8,321 bases of DNA from Chloroflexota bacterium (GTDB taxonomy: Bacteria; Chloroflexota; Limnocylindria; Limnocylindrales; CSP1-4). How positions within the stretch are numbered: position 1 is the stretch's first letter; every line of letters begins with the position of its first letter. Below the pieces are notes generated by a model that was not told where the DNA came from, ran no database searches, and was given only the letters and a program-made list of their open reading frames with translations. Made by a program: the position numbers and the translations under genes. Of this stretch, positions 1 through 6,126 are shown piece after piece. The stretch spans positions 1 through 8,321 of the forward strand of contig JAKAMV010000405.1 of NCBI GenBank assembly GCA_021812735.1, read 5' to 3'.

Positions 1-24
1 GTCGCTTCGCGTGGCGCCCGCGCT

Positions 25-56
25 CCCATGTCGCTCTCACTGTAGCGCGACATGGG
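25..56 (-). terminator. Perfect 10-bp hairpin downstream of the aminotransferase gene
   Basis: CCCATGTCGC (25-34) and GCGACATGGG (47-56) are perfect reverse complements around a 12-nt loop. The hairpin lies about 90 nt past the stop codon of the minus-strand aminotransferase gene, so it may end that transcript. There is no T-run on either strand, so it is not a classical intrinsic terminator. It could equally be a processing site, a bidirectional stop for a gene beyond the left edge, or a protein-binding palindrome. The rest of 1-146 shows nothing I can support as a gene. Confidence 0.4.
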
Positions 57-146
57 CCCGGGCTGCGCGCGGCCGCCAGATTGGCGAGGCCGGCCCGGTG
101 GTGGCCCGAACGCGGCCGGCCGCCCGCATCAGGACCCCGGCCCGGA

Positions 147-1529
147 TCAGGACCCGCGCGCGCGCGCCCCGAGCGCCTCGTCGAGCGCCGCGCCGAAGAT
201 CTCCACGACCCGGTCCACCGAGTCGTCCGCGGCGTGCGCCTCGCAGACGAACCACGGTTCGCGCGAGTCCGGCTCCGGCATGGCGCCGCGTCGGATCATC
301 GACGCCGCCACCGCGTCGTACAGCTCGTGGTCCGTCTCCGCCCACCCGCGGTAGTCGGCCGGCATCGTCTCGGCGAACATCACCCCGAACATCGCCGGGT
401 GCCCGGTGAAGACGTGCGGCACCCCGCGCCGGGAAAGCACCTCGTCGAGCCCGCGCTGGATCGCCTCGCCCGTGCGTCGGATCGTCTCGAGCGCGTCGGT
501 CTCCTTCAGGATCGTGAGGGTCGCGACCGCCGCCGCGGCCGCCACGCGATTCCCCGCGTATGTGCCGCCGTGGCTCACGTGCTCGGGCAGCACACTCATC
601 ACGTCGCGCCGACCGCCGAACGCCGCCGCCGGGTAGCCGTTGCCCATCGCCTTCGCGTAGGTCGCCAGGTCGGGCGTGACCTCGAAATACTCCGCGGCTC
701 CGCCGCGCGCGAACCGGAATCCGGTCTTGACCTCGTCGAAGATGAGGAGCGCGCCGAACTCCCGCGTGATCGCCCGCACCCCGGAGAGGAACCCCGGGCG
801 CGGCAGGATCCCCTGCGCGTTGCCGAGCACCGGTTCGATCAGCACCGCCGCGATCTGTTCGCCCTCGCGCTCGAAGACGTGGCGCAGCGTGGCCAGGTCG
901 TTGTACGGCACCGGGATCACCGTGTCGACGATGGCGCGCGGGATCCCCCGGCCCCACGCCAGCCGCACAGGGTTCTCGCGGTCGCCGAGCGCGGAGACGT
1001 CGTTCGGGAGGACGCTGATCAGGGCATAGTCGTGGACGCCGTGGTACTGCCCCTCGAACTTGACGATCTTGTCCCGCCCGGTGAAGCCCCGTGCCACGCG
1101 GATCGCGTGCATCGTGGCCTCGGTACCCGACACGGTCATGCGCGCCATCTCGCAGAAGGTAAGCTCCGTCACGAGCTCCATCGCGCGGATCTCGTCCTCG
1201 CTGGTGAGCGAGAAACTCACCCCGCGCCGCATCCGCTCGTTGACGGCGTCATCGACCCGCGGATCGGCGTGGCCGAGGATCACCGGTCCATAACCCATGC
1301 GCAGATCGACGAACTCGTTGCCGTCGAGGTCCCAGACGCGGCCACCCTTGCCGCGATCGACGTAGACCGTGCGCTCGCCCCAGGCCCGGAAGTTCGAATT
1401 CGTCCCGCCCGGGAGCACTTTCGTAGCGCGGCGGTACGTCGCCAGTTGCCGCTCGCGCCGGAGCGCGGGAGCCGGGTGCGCCGTCGTCTCGACCGGCGCC
1501 TGGAGGCTCGCCGGGTTCTCGATCGCCAT
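147..1529 (-). CDS. Class III PLP-dependent aminotransferase, GSA-aminomutase-like
   Basis: Cytoplasmic fold-type I PLP enzyme of 460 residues that moves an amino group to or from an unidentified substrate. Landmarks in order: PGGTNSNFRAWG (about 40-51), the family N-terminal motif written PGGVNSPVRAF in HemL; SGTEATMHAIR (134-144), phosphate-binding; FEGQYHG (158-164), cofactor stacking; IFDEVKTGFR (263-272), with Asp265 facing the pyridine nitrogen; and YAKAMGNGYP, where Lys293 should form the Schiff base. All key PLP residues are present and the length is normal. True HemL usually has DEVMTGFR and an exact PGGVNSPVRAF, so I do not call it hemL. An upstream in-frame GTG at 1541 would add four residues, but GGAGAAG (1533-1539) is a good ribosome site 6 nt before the ATG at 1529, so I chose the ATG. 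It is divergent from the class V gene, with 301 bp between. Family call is firm; substrate unknown. Confidence 0.9.
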   Translation of the reverse strand: MAIENPASLQAPVETTAHPAPALRRERQLATYRRATKVLPGGTNSNFRAWGERTVYVDRGKGGRVWDLDGNEFVDLRMGYGPVILGHADPRVDDAVNERMRRGVSFSLTSEDEIRAMELVTELTFCEMARMTVSGTEATMHAIRVARGFTGRDKIVKFEGQYHGVHDYALISVLPNDVSALGDRENPVRLAWGRGIPRAIVDTVIPVPYNDLATLRHVFEREGEQIAAVLIEPVLGNAQGILPRPGFLSGVRAITREFGALLIFDEVKTGFRFARGGAAEYFEVTPDLATYAKAMGNGYPAAAFGGRRDVMSVLPEHVSHGGTYAGNRVAAAAAVATLTILKETDALETIRRTGEAIQRGLDEVLSRRGVPHVFTGHPAMFGVMFAETMPADYRGWAETDHELYDAVAASMIRRGAMPEPDSREPWFVCEAHAADDSVDRVVEIFGAALDEALGARARGS

Positions 1530-1532
1530 GCT

Positions 1533-1539
1533 CTTCTCC
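1533..1539 (-). promoter_or_regulatory. Ribosome binding site that fixes the aminotransferase start
   Basis: On the minus strand GGAGAAG is followed by 6 nt and then ATG (1529). The competing GTG codon at 1541 overlaps this site, which argues that the GTG is not the start. Confidence 0.7.
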
Positions 1540-1596
1540 ACTCGGTGCTGCGATTTTCGCGCGATTCGGCGCTATACGGCGCCGTTTTCGTGGGAT

Positions 1597-1610
1597 TAGT
1601 GGCACTAGTG
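1597..1610. promoter_or_regulatory. Operator-like palindrome TAGTGGCACTAGTG
   Basis: TAGTG-G-CACTA (1597-1607) is a perfect 5+1+5 inverted repeat, and CACTAGTG (1603-1610) is an overlapping 8-bp palindrome. Together they give three TAGTG half-sites in alternating orientation, in the AT-rich part of the divergent promoter region and directly beside the candidate plus-strand -10 box. This is what a transcription-factor operator would look like. No regulator gene is visible in the window. Confidence 0.4.
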
Positions 1611-1773
1611 TACGGTACTCGCCGTGTTCCTGCCAGCCCCTCCCGTCCAGGGACACGCGCCGTAGCGGGGCGTGCGCGCCGCGGGCAGGCTCCCGCGCTT
1701 GAGCGACGAGTAGACTCTGGGCACCCGAGCGGCGACCAAGCCGCCGTCGGCGCGCAGCCACCGGCCGTTGCAG

Positions 1774-1791
1774 CCCGCGAGCCTTCGCGGG
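1774..1791 (+). promoter_or_regulatory. Leader hairpin upstream of the class V gene
   Basis: CCCGCGA and TCGCGGG form a perfect 7-bp stem with a GCCT tetraloop, 29 nt before the ribosome site of the class V gene. A second hairpin, GCGGC-gaccaa-GCCGC, lies upstream at about 1730-1745. The leader looks structured, but I see no canonical riboswitch or T-box consensus. In GC-rich DNA stems of this size also arise by chance. Confidence 0.3.
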
Positions 1792-1820
1792 TCCCGGGCG
1801 CCATACCGGCGGCACGAGAC

Positions 1821-1825
1821 AGGAG
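1821..1825 (+). promoter_or_regulatory. Ribosome binding site of the class V gene
   Basis: AGGAG lies 5 nt before the ATG at 1831. It decides this start over an upstream in-frame ATG at 1768, whose extra 21 residues are Arg/Pro-rich and look like translated leader. Confidence 0.8.
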
Positions 1826-1830
1826 CATCT

Positions 1831-3150
1831 ATGCCGATCGCAACCGCCTTCGATGTCGACGCCATCCGCCGTCGCTTTCCGTCCCTCTCCCGCGCCCTCG
1901 CGGGCCGCGCGATCGTCTACCTCGACGGGCCGGGCGGGACGCAGGTGCCCGATGCCTGCCTCGACGGCATCCGCGACTACCTGACGACGCACAACACGAA
2001 CACGCACGGCGCGTTTCCGACGAGCCGCGAGAGCGATGCGCTGATCGCCGAGGCCCATGCGGCGGCGGCCGACTTTCTGGGCGGTGCCGCCGACGAGGTC
2101 GCCTTCGGGGCAAACGCGACGACGATCACCTTCGCGGTGAGCCGCGCGATCGGCCGGACGCTGCAGCCAGGGGACGAGATCGTGGTGACGCGCCTCGACC
2201 ACGACTGCAACGTGGCCCCCTGGCTCGCCCTCGAGCAGGATCGGGGGGCGACGATCCGCTGGGTCGACGTGCGGCTGGACGACTGCACGCTCGATCTGGA
2301 CGGTCTGGAGCGCGCCATCGGGCCTCGGACGCGTCTGGTGGCCGTGGGTCTGGCCTCGAACGCGGTGGGAACGATCAACCCGGTGCGCCGGATCGCGGAT
2401 GCCGCCCACGCGGTCGGGGCGCGGGTCTGGGTGGATGCGGTGCACGCGGCGCCGCACATCCCGATCGACGTCGCCGCACTCGACGCCGACTACCTGGTCT
2501 GCTCCCCGTACAAGTTCTTCGGGCCGCACATGGGGCTCTTCTGGGGTCGCCGCGAGCTGCTCGAGGCGCTGCCCGTCTACAAGGTGCGTCCCGCGGACGA
2601 GACGCTCCCTTCGCGGCTCGAGACCGGCACGCAGGCGCACGAGGCGCAGGCGGGGCTGCTCGGCACGTTCCGCTACCTCGAGTGGGTGGGGGTCACGCAG
2701 GGCGGCGCGACGGGCGAACCGGGATCGGCCGACGGTGGACGTGCCGCCCGGCTGCGCGCGGCGATGACGGCGATCCGCGCCTACGAACGCGCACTCACGC
2801 CGCGGCTGGTCGACGGGCTAGCTGCCATCCCGGGACTCGCCATCCGTGGGATCACCGATCCGGCACGCGTCGACGAGCGCTGCCCCACGGTGGCGTTCAC
2901 GCTCGACGGGCACCATCCGCGGGAGGTCTCGCAGGCGCTCGGCGATCTCGGCATCTGCACCTGGGACGGTGATTACTACGCCTACGAGCTGATCCGGGCG
3001 CTCGGACTGGCCGAGTCGGGCGGCATGGTGCGGGTCGGGCTGGCGCACTACAACACGGCGGCCGAGATCGACCGGCTCGTCGAGGCGGTGGCGGCAATCG
3101 CACACCGCCGGCACTCGCACACCGCCGGCGCCTCACTCGAAGAGCGGTAA
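1831..3150 (+). CDS. Class V PLP enzyme, cysteine-desulfurase-like, without the catalytic Cys
   Basis: A 439-residue fold-type I PLP enzyme, likely cytoplasmic, of the SufS/NifS superfamily. Visible landmarks: YLDGPGGTQVP (30-40), the N-terminal substrate-site motif; ANATTIT (94-100), phosphate-binding; His124 in RLDHDCN, ring stacking; Asp202 in VDAVH, facing the pyridine nitrogen; Lys228 in SPYKFFGPHMG, Schiff base; and Arg401 in RVGLAHYNT, carboxylate binding. In SufS the mobile-loop cysteine sits in G-I-A-V-R-T-G-H-H-C. The matching stretch here, GICTWDGDYYA (374-384), puts Tyr383 at that place; the only nearby cysteine, Cys376, aligns with an alanine. The protein best fits the subfamily often labelled 'cysteine desulfurase-like, VC1184 type' (from memory). 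It may be a lyase or transferase on another amino acid rather than a sulfur donor for Fe-S assembly; no suf or isc genes are nearby. The last 18 nt overlap the convergent methylase-like gene. Confidence 0.88.
   Translation: MPIATAFDVDAIRRRFPSLSRALAGRAIVYLDGPGGTQVPDACLDGIRDYLTTHNTNTHGAFPTSRESDALIAEAHAAAADFLGGAADEVAFGANATTITFAVSRAIGRTLQPGDEIVVTRLDHDCNVAPWLALEQDRGATIRWVDVRLDDCTLDLDGLERAIGPRTRLVAVGLASNAVGTINPVRRIADAAHAVGARVWVDAVHAAPHIPIDVAALDADYLVCSPYKFFGPHMGLFWGRRELLEALPVYKVRPADETLPSRLETGTQAHEAQAGLLGTFRYLEWVGVTQGGATGEPGSADGGRAARLRAAMTAIRAYERALTPRLVDGLAAIPGLAIRGITDPARVDERCPTVAFTLDGHHPREVSQALGDLGICTWDGDYYAYELIRALGLAESGGMVRVGLAHYNTAAEIDRLVEAVAAIAHRRHSHTAGASLEER
3098..3129 (+). repeat. Perfect 15-bp direct repeat at the 3' end of the class V gene
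   Basis: TCGCACACCGCCGGC occurs at 3098-3112 and again at 3115-3129, an offset of 17 bp. The offset is not a multiple of three, so the two copies are read in different frames, as IAHRR and then as SHTAG. It looks like a small tandem duplication that reshaped the end of the protein. Confidence 0.75.
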
Positions 3151-5904
3151 CTGCTCGCCCTGCCGCTCGATCGCCGGATCCAACCCCAGGTACGGTTCGA
3201 ACCGCTCCAGGTCCGCACCCTCGCGCGCAACCAGCGTGCGCAGATGGTTCGCCTTGAGGATGTGCCAGTTGCCCTCGTCGAGCGCCGCTCGCAGGACCGG
3301 CGACCGCGCCAGTTTGAAGCGGACCAGCTCGGCGCGCTCCGGCAGCACCACCAGGAACCGCACCATCTTCTCGTCCTGCGGGATCAGCCGACCCCGTCGC
3401 AAGACCGGCTCGCCGAGCATCGCGGTCCATTCGACCTCGAAGATCAGGGTCGCTCGTCCGCGCTGGTACCACATGCAGTCGACCGCCTCCAGCGCCTCCA
3501 CCGGACCCCGCGAGACCAACGGCAGGTACGCCCGTTGCTCGACGTCGGAGAGCAGCGCCGCCAGCGGCCGGCCCTGGTACGGGCGCTTGCGCTCCTTGGG
3601 ACTGACCCAGCAGTGGAGCCCCAGCCGATGTCCGTATTCCACCAGCAGGCCGACGAGCTCCGTGTGTTCCCGATAGCGCGCCTGTAGCTCGTCGCCGGTC
3701 ATCAGCAGCTCCGGCGTCGACGCGCGGCTCAGGTAACTCTCCAGGCAGACACGCACGAGCGATTGGTCGGGCGCGTCGTACCCGCGGAACATCGCCGCAA
3801 TGCGATCGTAGAAGGCGGCCTCGCTGAGCCCCCCGGTCGTGGAGAGCAGGCTGAAGATCGCCCACTCGACCCGATCCGATAGGGGGATCGCCGCGCCGTC
3901 GATGTCCCGCCGATCGCGCAGCCACCAACGACCCGGTTCCACCTCCACCAGCCGCGGATGCCCGGGACGCGCGAGCTCGCCCTGGATCAGCTCCAGCAGC
4001 ATGGCGACGTGGTCGCCACCCCGCGGCGCGATCGGCGAGTCCGCTGGAGCCGCTACGCCGTCGCGGTGTGTGTCGGTGGCGAGCCCCGTGGCGTCCGGCA
4101 GATGGTCGGGCGTATCCGTCTGGCCGGGGACGACACGGCGACCGCCGTCGGCCGTGGGCCGCTCACCGAGCAGGCCGAGCGCCGTCGCCGCGCGCTCGGC
4201 GCGCGCCAGCGACTCGCCGTAGGTGCGCGTGCCGACCAGCCGCCGGAGGTGCCCGGCCTGGTCGAGTCCCACCAGGATCTCGCCGAGCAGCCGCTCGAAG
4301 CGCGCCGGCTCGCCCCGCGCCTGGAGGATCGCCACCGCGGTCTGCGTGACGTCCCGCTCGACCGCCGCCAGCTGGAACCCCGCCGGGTGGTCCGACGGTT
4401 CGTCGCCGCCCTCCGCGGCTGCCACCCCGCCGCCGGAGCGGGTCCCCTCGTCACCGAGCGCCAACCCCGCCCGCGACCGGATCCCGCCCGGGATCCCAGT
4501 CCCCACCGTGAACTCCAGCGTGCCGCCGACCGACTCGTCGGCCTCGGCAAGCAGCGCGCTCGTCAGGCGGTACCCCGCGCCGACCCCACCGAGCGCACCC
4601 GCCACCAGCGCCTCCGGGCCGCCTGGGTCGAGCATCACCACCGCCCGCGCGTCGGGCGCCAGGATCGGCCGGACCGCGCCGAGCCCCCGTTCGAGCGCGG
4701 CGGCCTCCCAGCCCCACCCCGGCCGCGGCGATGGGCCGGCCAGCCCTTCGAGCGGAAGTGTGGCCGCCGCGTCCGGACCGAGCACCAGGCACGTGGCGTG
4801 GTACGCGAACGAAAGCGACTCCGTGCTCCAGCGCAGCGGCGGTTGCGTGAGCACGAGCCGCACCCGCGGGTCCGGGCGCTCCGGCTGTCCGCGCAGCTCC
4901 CCGTGCGGCGGCGGCAGCCCTCGCCGCAGCACGACGTTCGCCGTCGCGTCGGCGAGGTCCAGCAGGTCGTCGCCGAGGCGCGCCTGCACCGCGCCCCCGG
5001 GGAGCGCCTGAACCCGCTGTACGAACCCTCGAACGAGCCGGCAACCGTCCTCGAAGAGGAGCCACGGGTTGCGCTCCCGCCACTGGTGGCCACCCGGCGG
5101 GCGCACGCGGCCGTTGGTGATACGTAGCGCGGCGACGCGGCCTGGGTAGCTGTTGAGCTTGCTCGCCGGGAGCACGGCATGCAGCAGGGCGAGCCGCAGC
5201 GCCGCCTCGACCGGCGCGGCGCGGAGGTCGCCGTCGAGCCGCTCGAGGATCGCGCGAAACGCGGCCAGCGTGCGCGGCGTGTAGAGCGAGAGCAGCTGCT
5301 CGGGCAGGGCCTCGAGCCCCGGCGCCACCGCATAGCGTGAGAGCAACGCCTCCAGGTCGGCGCGGCCTTCGCCAGACGCCCGGGCGCGGGCCGCATCGGC
5401 CTCGTCGGTCGCCGCGGTGCGCTGTTCGCCGCCGCCGACCTGGTCGCGACAGGTCGTGCAGCGATAGCTCTTCCGGAACGGCACCTCGGCGTCGCCGTCC
5501 CAAACGAACTCGTCGACCGTGACTGCACGACCGCAGGTCGGGCAGCGCGACGCGAACGACTCCGCGATCGACTGGCGGACGCTGGTGTCGCCCCGCGGGT
5601 GGGCAGCGAGCGACTGGACGGCCGCGTCGAAATGGCGGATGTCCGGCGGCCGCAGCACGATCTCGGCCAGCAACCGGGTCAGCGGCCCCGATTCGAACGT
5701 GTAACTGCGCCGCAGATGGGCGATCGCAGTGCGCGCGACCCAGCCACCGCGGCCGAACAGGTCGACCACCACGTCTCCGGGCCGCGAGCGCCCCTCGATC
5801 TCTGCGGCCACGACGTTGAGGGGCGGGGGCGGGGCGAGACGCTCGAACGTGGGCAGGGTGGGCCCCTGCTCCGGCCGGATCAGCGACGAGAGCGTCTCAG
5901 GCAT
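3133..5904 (-). CDS. Degenerate DNA-methylase/Zn-ribbon protein with PD-(D/E)XK-like domain and clamp motif
   Basis: A 923-residue multidomain protein. Residues 30-90 are a Rossmann start with VVVDLFGRGGW (45-55) where DNA methylases have DPFxGxG, followed by Glu71. A Zn-ribbon has Cys121/Cys124 and Cys149/Cys152. LVLTQPPLRW (350-359) stands where N6/N4 methylases carry (D/N)PPY, so the catalytic Asp and Tyr are Gln354 and Leu357. AVVMLDPGG to GTLEF (421-465) matches the late methylase strands. Residues about 530-730 look helical and winged-helix-like. Residues 760-890 hold Asp809 and Glu823-Val-Glu825, a D...ExE pattern like the PD-(D/E)XK active site of BamHI. The C-terminus is QLPLFE (918-923), matching the QL(S/D)LF sliding-clamp peptide. 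I recall Chloroflexota 'DNA methylase' proteins with this C-terminal domain. The ATG at 5904 is preferred: upstream in-frame sequence is Arg/Pro-rich. There is no Shine-Dalgarno, but TAGACT lies 8 nt before the ATG, so it may be leaderless. Function may be DNA binding or cleavage rather than methylation. Confidence 0.8.
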   Translation of the reverse strand: MPETLSSLIRPEQGPTLPTFERLAPPPPLNVVAAEIEGRSRPGDVVVDLFGRGGWVARTAIAHLRRSYTFESGPLTRLLAEIVLRPPDIRHFDAAVQSLAAHPRGDTSVRQSIAESFASRCPTCGRAVTVDEFVWDGDAEVPFRKSYRCTTCRDQVGGGEQRTAATDEADAARARASGEGRADLEALLSRYAVAPGLEALPEQLLSLYTPRTLAAFRAILERLDGDLRAAPVEAALRLALLHAVLPASKLNSYPGRVAALRITNGRVRPPGGHQWRERNPWLLFEDGCRLVRGFVQRVQALPGGAVQARLGDDLLDLADATANVVLRRGLPPPHGELRGQPERPDPRVRLVLTQPPLRWSTESLSFAYHATCLVLGPDAAATLPLEGLAGPSPRPGWGWEAAALERGLGAVRPILAPDARAVVMLDPGGPEALVAGALGGVGAGYRLTSALLAEADESVGGTLEFTVGTGIPGGIRSRAGLALGDEGTRSGGGVAAAEGGDEPSDHPAGFQLAAVERDVTQTAVAILQARGEPARFERLLGEILVGLDQAGHLRRLVGTRTYGESLARAERAATALGLLGERPTADGGRRVVPGQTDTPDHLPDATGLATDTHRDGVAAPADSPIAPRGGDHVAMLLELIQGELARPGHPRLVEVEPGRWWLRDRRDIDGAAIPLSDRVEWAIFSLLSTTGGLSEAAFYDRIAAMFRGYDAPDQSLVRVCLESYLSRASTPELLMTGDELQARYREHTELVGLLVEYGHRLGLHCWVSPKERKRPYQGRPLAALLSDVEQRAYLPLVSRGPVEALEAVDCMWYQRGRATLIFEVEWTAMLGEPVLRRGRLIPQDEKMVRFLVVLPERAELVRFKLARSPVLRAALDEGNWHILKANHLRTLVAREGADLERFEPYLGLDPAIERQGEQLPLFE

Positions 5905-6126
5905 CGCGACGAAGTCTAACGGGGGCGGCGAGCGCGAATCCCGGCCCCGTACAACGCCAACCCGAAACCGGGTGCCGGCGTGCCTGCGGCGGTGGCGTCC
6001 CGCCAGCAGCGAGGGCCAGAGCTCCGACGGACTCGGCCGCGACCGCCCGCCGGGCCAGGGCCGGGCCACCCGATGCGGAACGTCGGCGCGCGACTCGGAA
6101 CGCCGGCGCCCCCCGTCGGGGCCGGG
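5905..6126 (-). promoter_or_regulatory. Gap between TPR and methylase-like genes: candidate -10 box, hairpins, short repeats
   Basis: This 222-bp gap between two minus-strand genes contains no gene I can support. TAGACT (5913-5918, minus strand) fits a TANNNT -10 box 8 nt from the methylase ATG. A 5-bp hairpin ACCCG-aaac-CGGGT lies at 5960-5973. CCCC-gtc-GGGG (6111-6121) lies a few nt past the TPR stop codon and could weakly end that transcript, though it has no T-run. CGGAACGTCGGCGC (6076-6089) recurs as CGGAACGCCGGCGC (6096-6109), 20 bp apart. Whether the two genes form an operon is therefore open. Confidence 0.35.

Larger units (their letters stand above)
1530..1830. promoter_or_regulatory. 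Divergent control region between the two PLP-enzyme genes
   Basis: This 301-bp stretch has no convincing gene. Its left third (about 1550-1620) is clearly richer in A and T than the surroundings and should hold the promoters. Candidate -10 boxes are TATAGC (1571-1576, minus strand, for the aminotransferase) and TACGGT (1611-1616, plus strand, for the class V gene). Neither has a good -35 box, so both are weak. A palindrome sits at 1597-1610. The right part (about 1700-1820) is GC-rich and hairpin-rich and would be the transcribed leader of the class V gene. Confidence 0.5.

Noticed and set aside
147..1529. Calling the aminotransferase hemL
   Set aside because: The HemL signature PGGVNSPVRAF and DEVMTGFR are altered (PGGTNSNFRAW, DEVKTGFR), and no other heme gene is nearby.
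1700..1830. A T-box riboswitch regulating the class V gene
   Set aside because: The leader resembles parts of a T-box, but the UGGN element that pairs with the tRNA 3' end is absent, so I do not annotate it.
81..2972. A 963-codon open frame on the plus strand across two genes
   Set aside because: It is Arg/Pro/Ala-rich, runs antisense through the aminotransferase and out of frame through the class V gene, and shows no domain. Long open shadow frames are expected at this GC content.
3958..5127. A 389-codon plus-strand frame inside the methylase-like gene
   Set aside because: The composition is shadow-like (Arg, Pro, His) with no motifs, while the minus-strand frame has Zn-ribbon, methylase-like and nuclease-like features.
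5905..6069. N-terminal extension of the methylase-like protein to an ATG at 6069
   Set aside because: The extra 55 residues are Arg/Pro-rich, without motifs, and the extended start comes close to the TPR gene end. The recognisable fold begins about 45 residues after the ATG at 5904.
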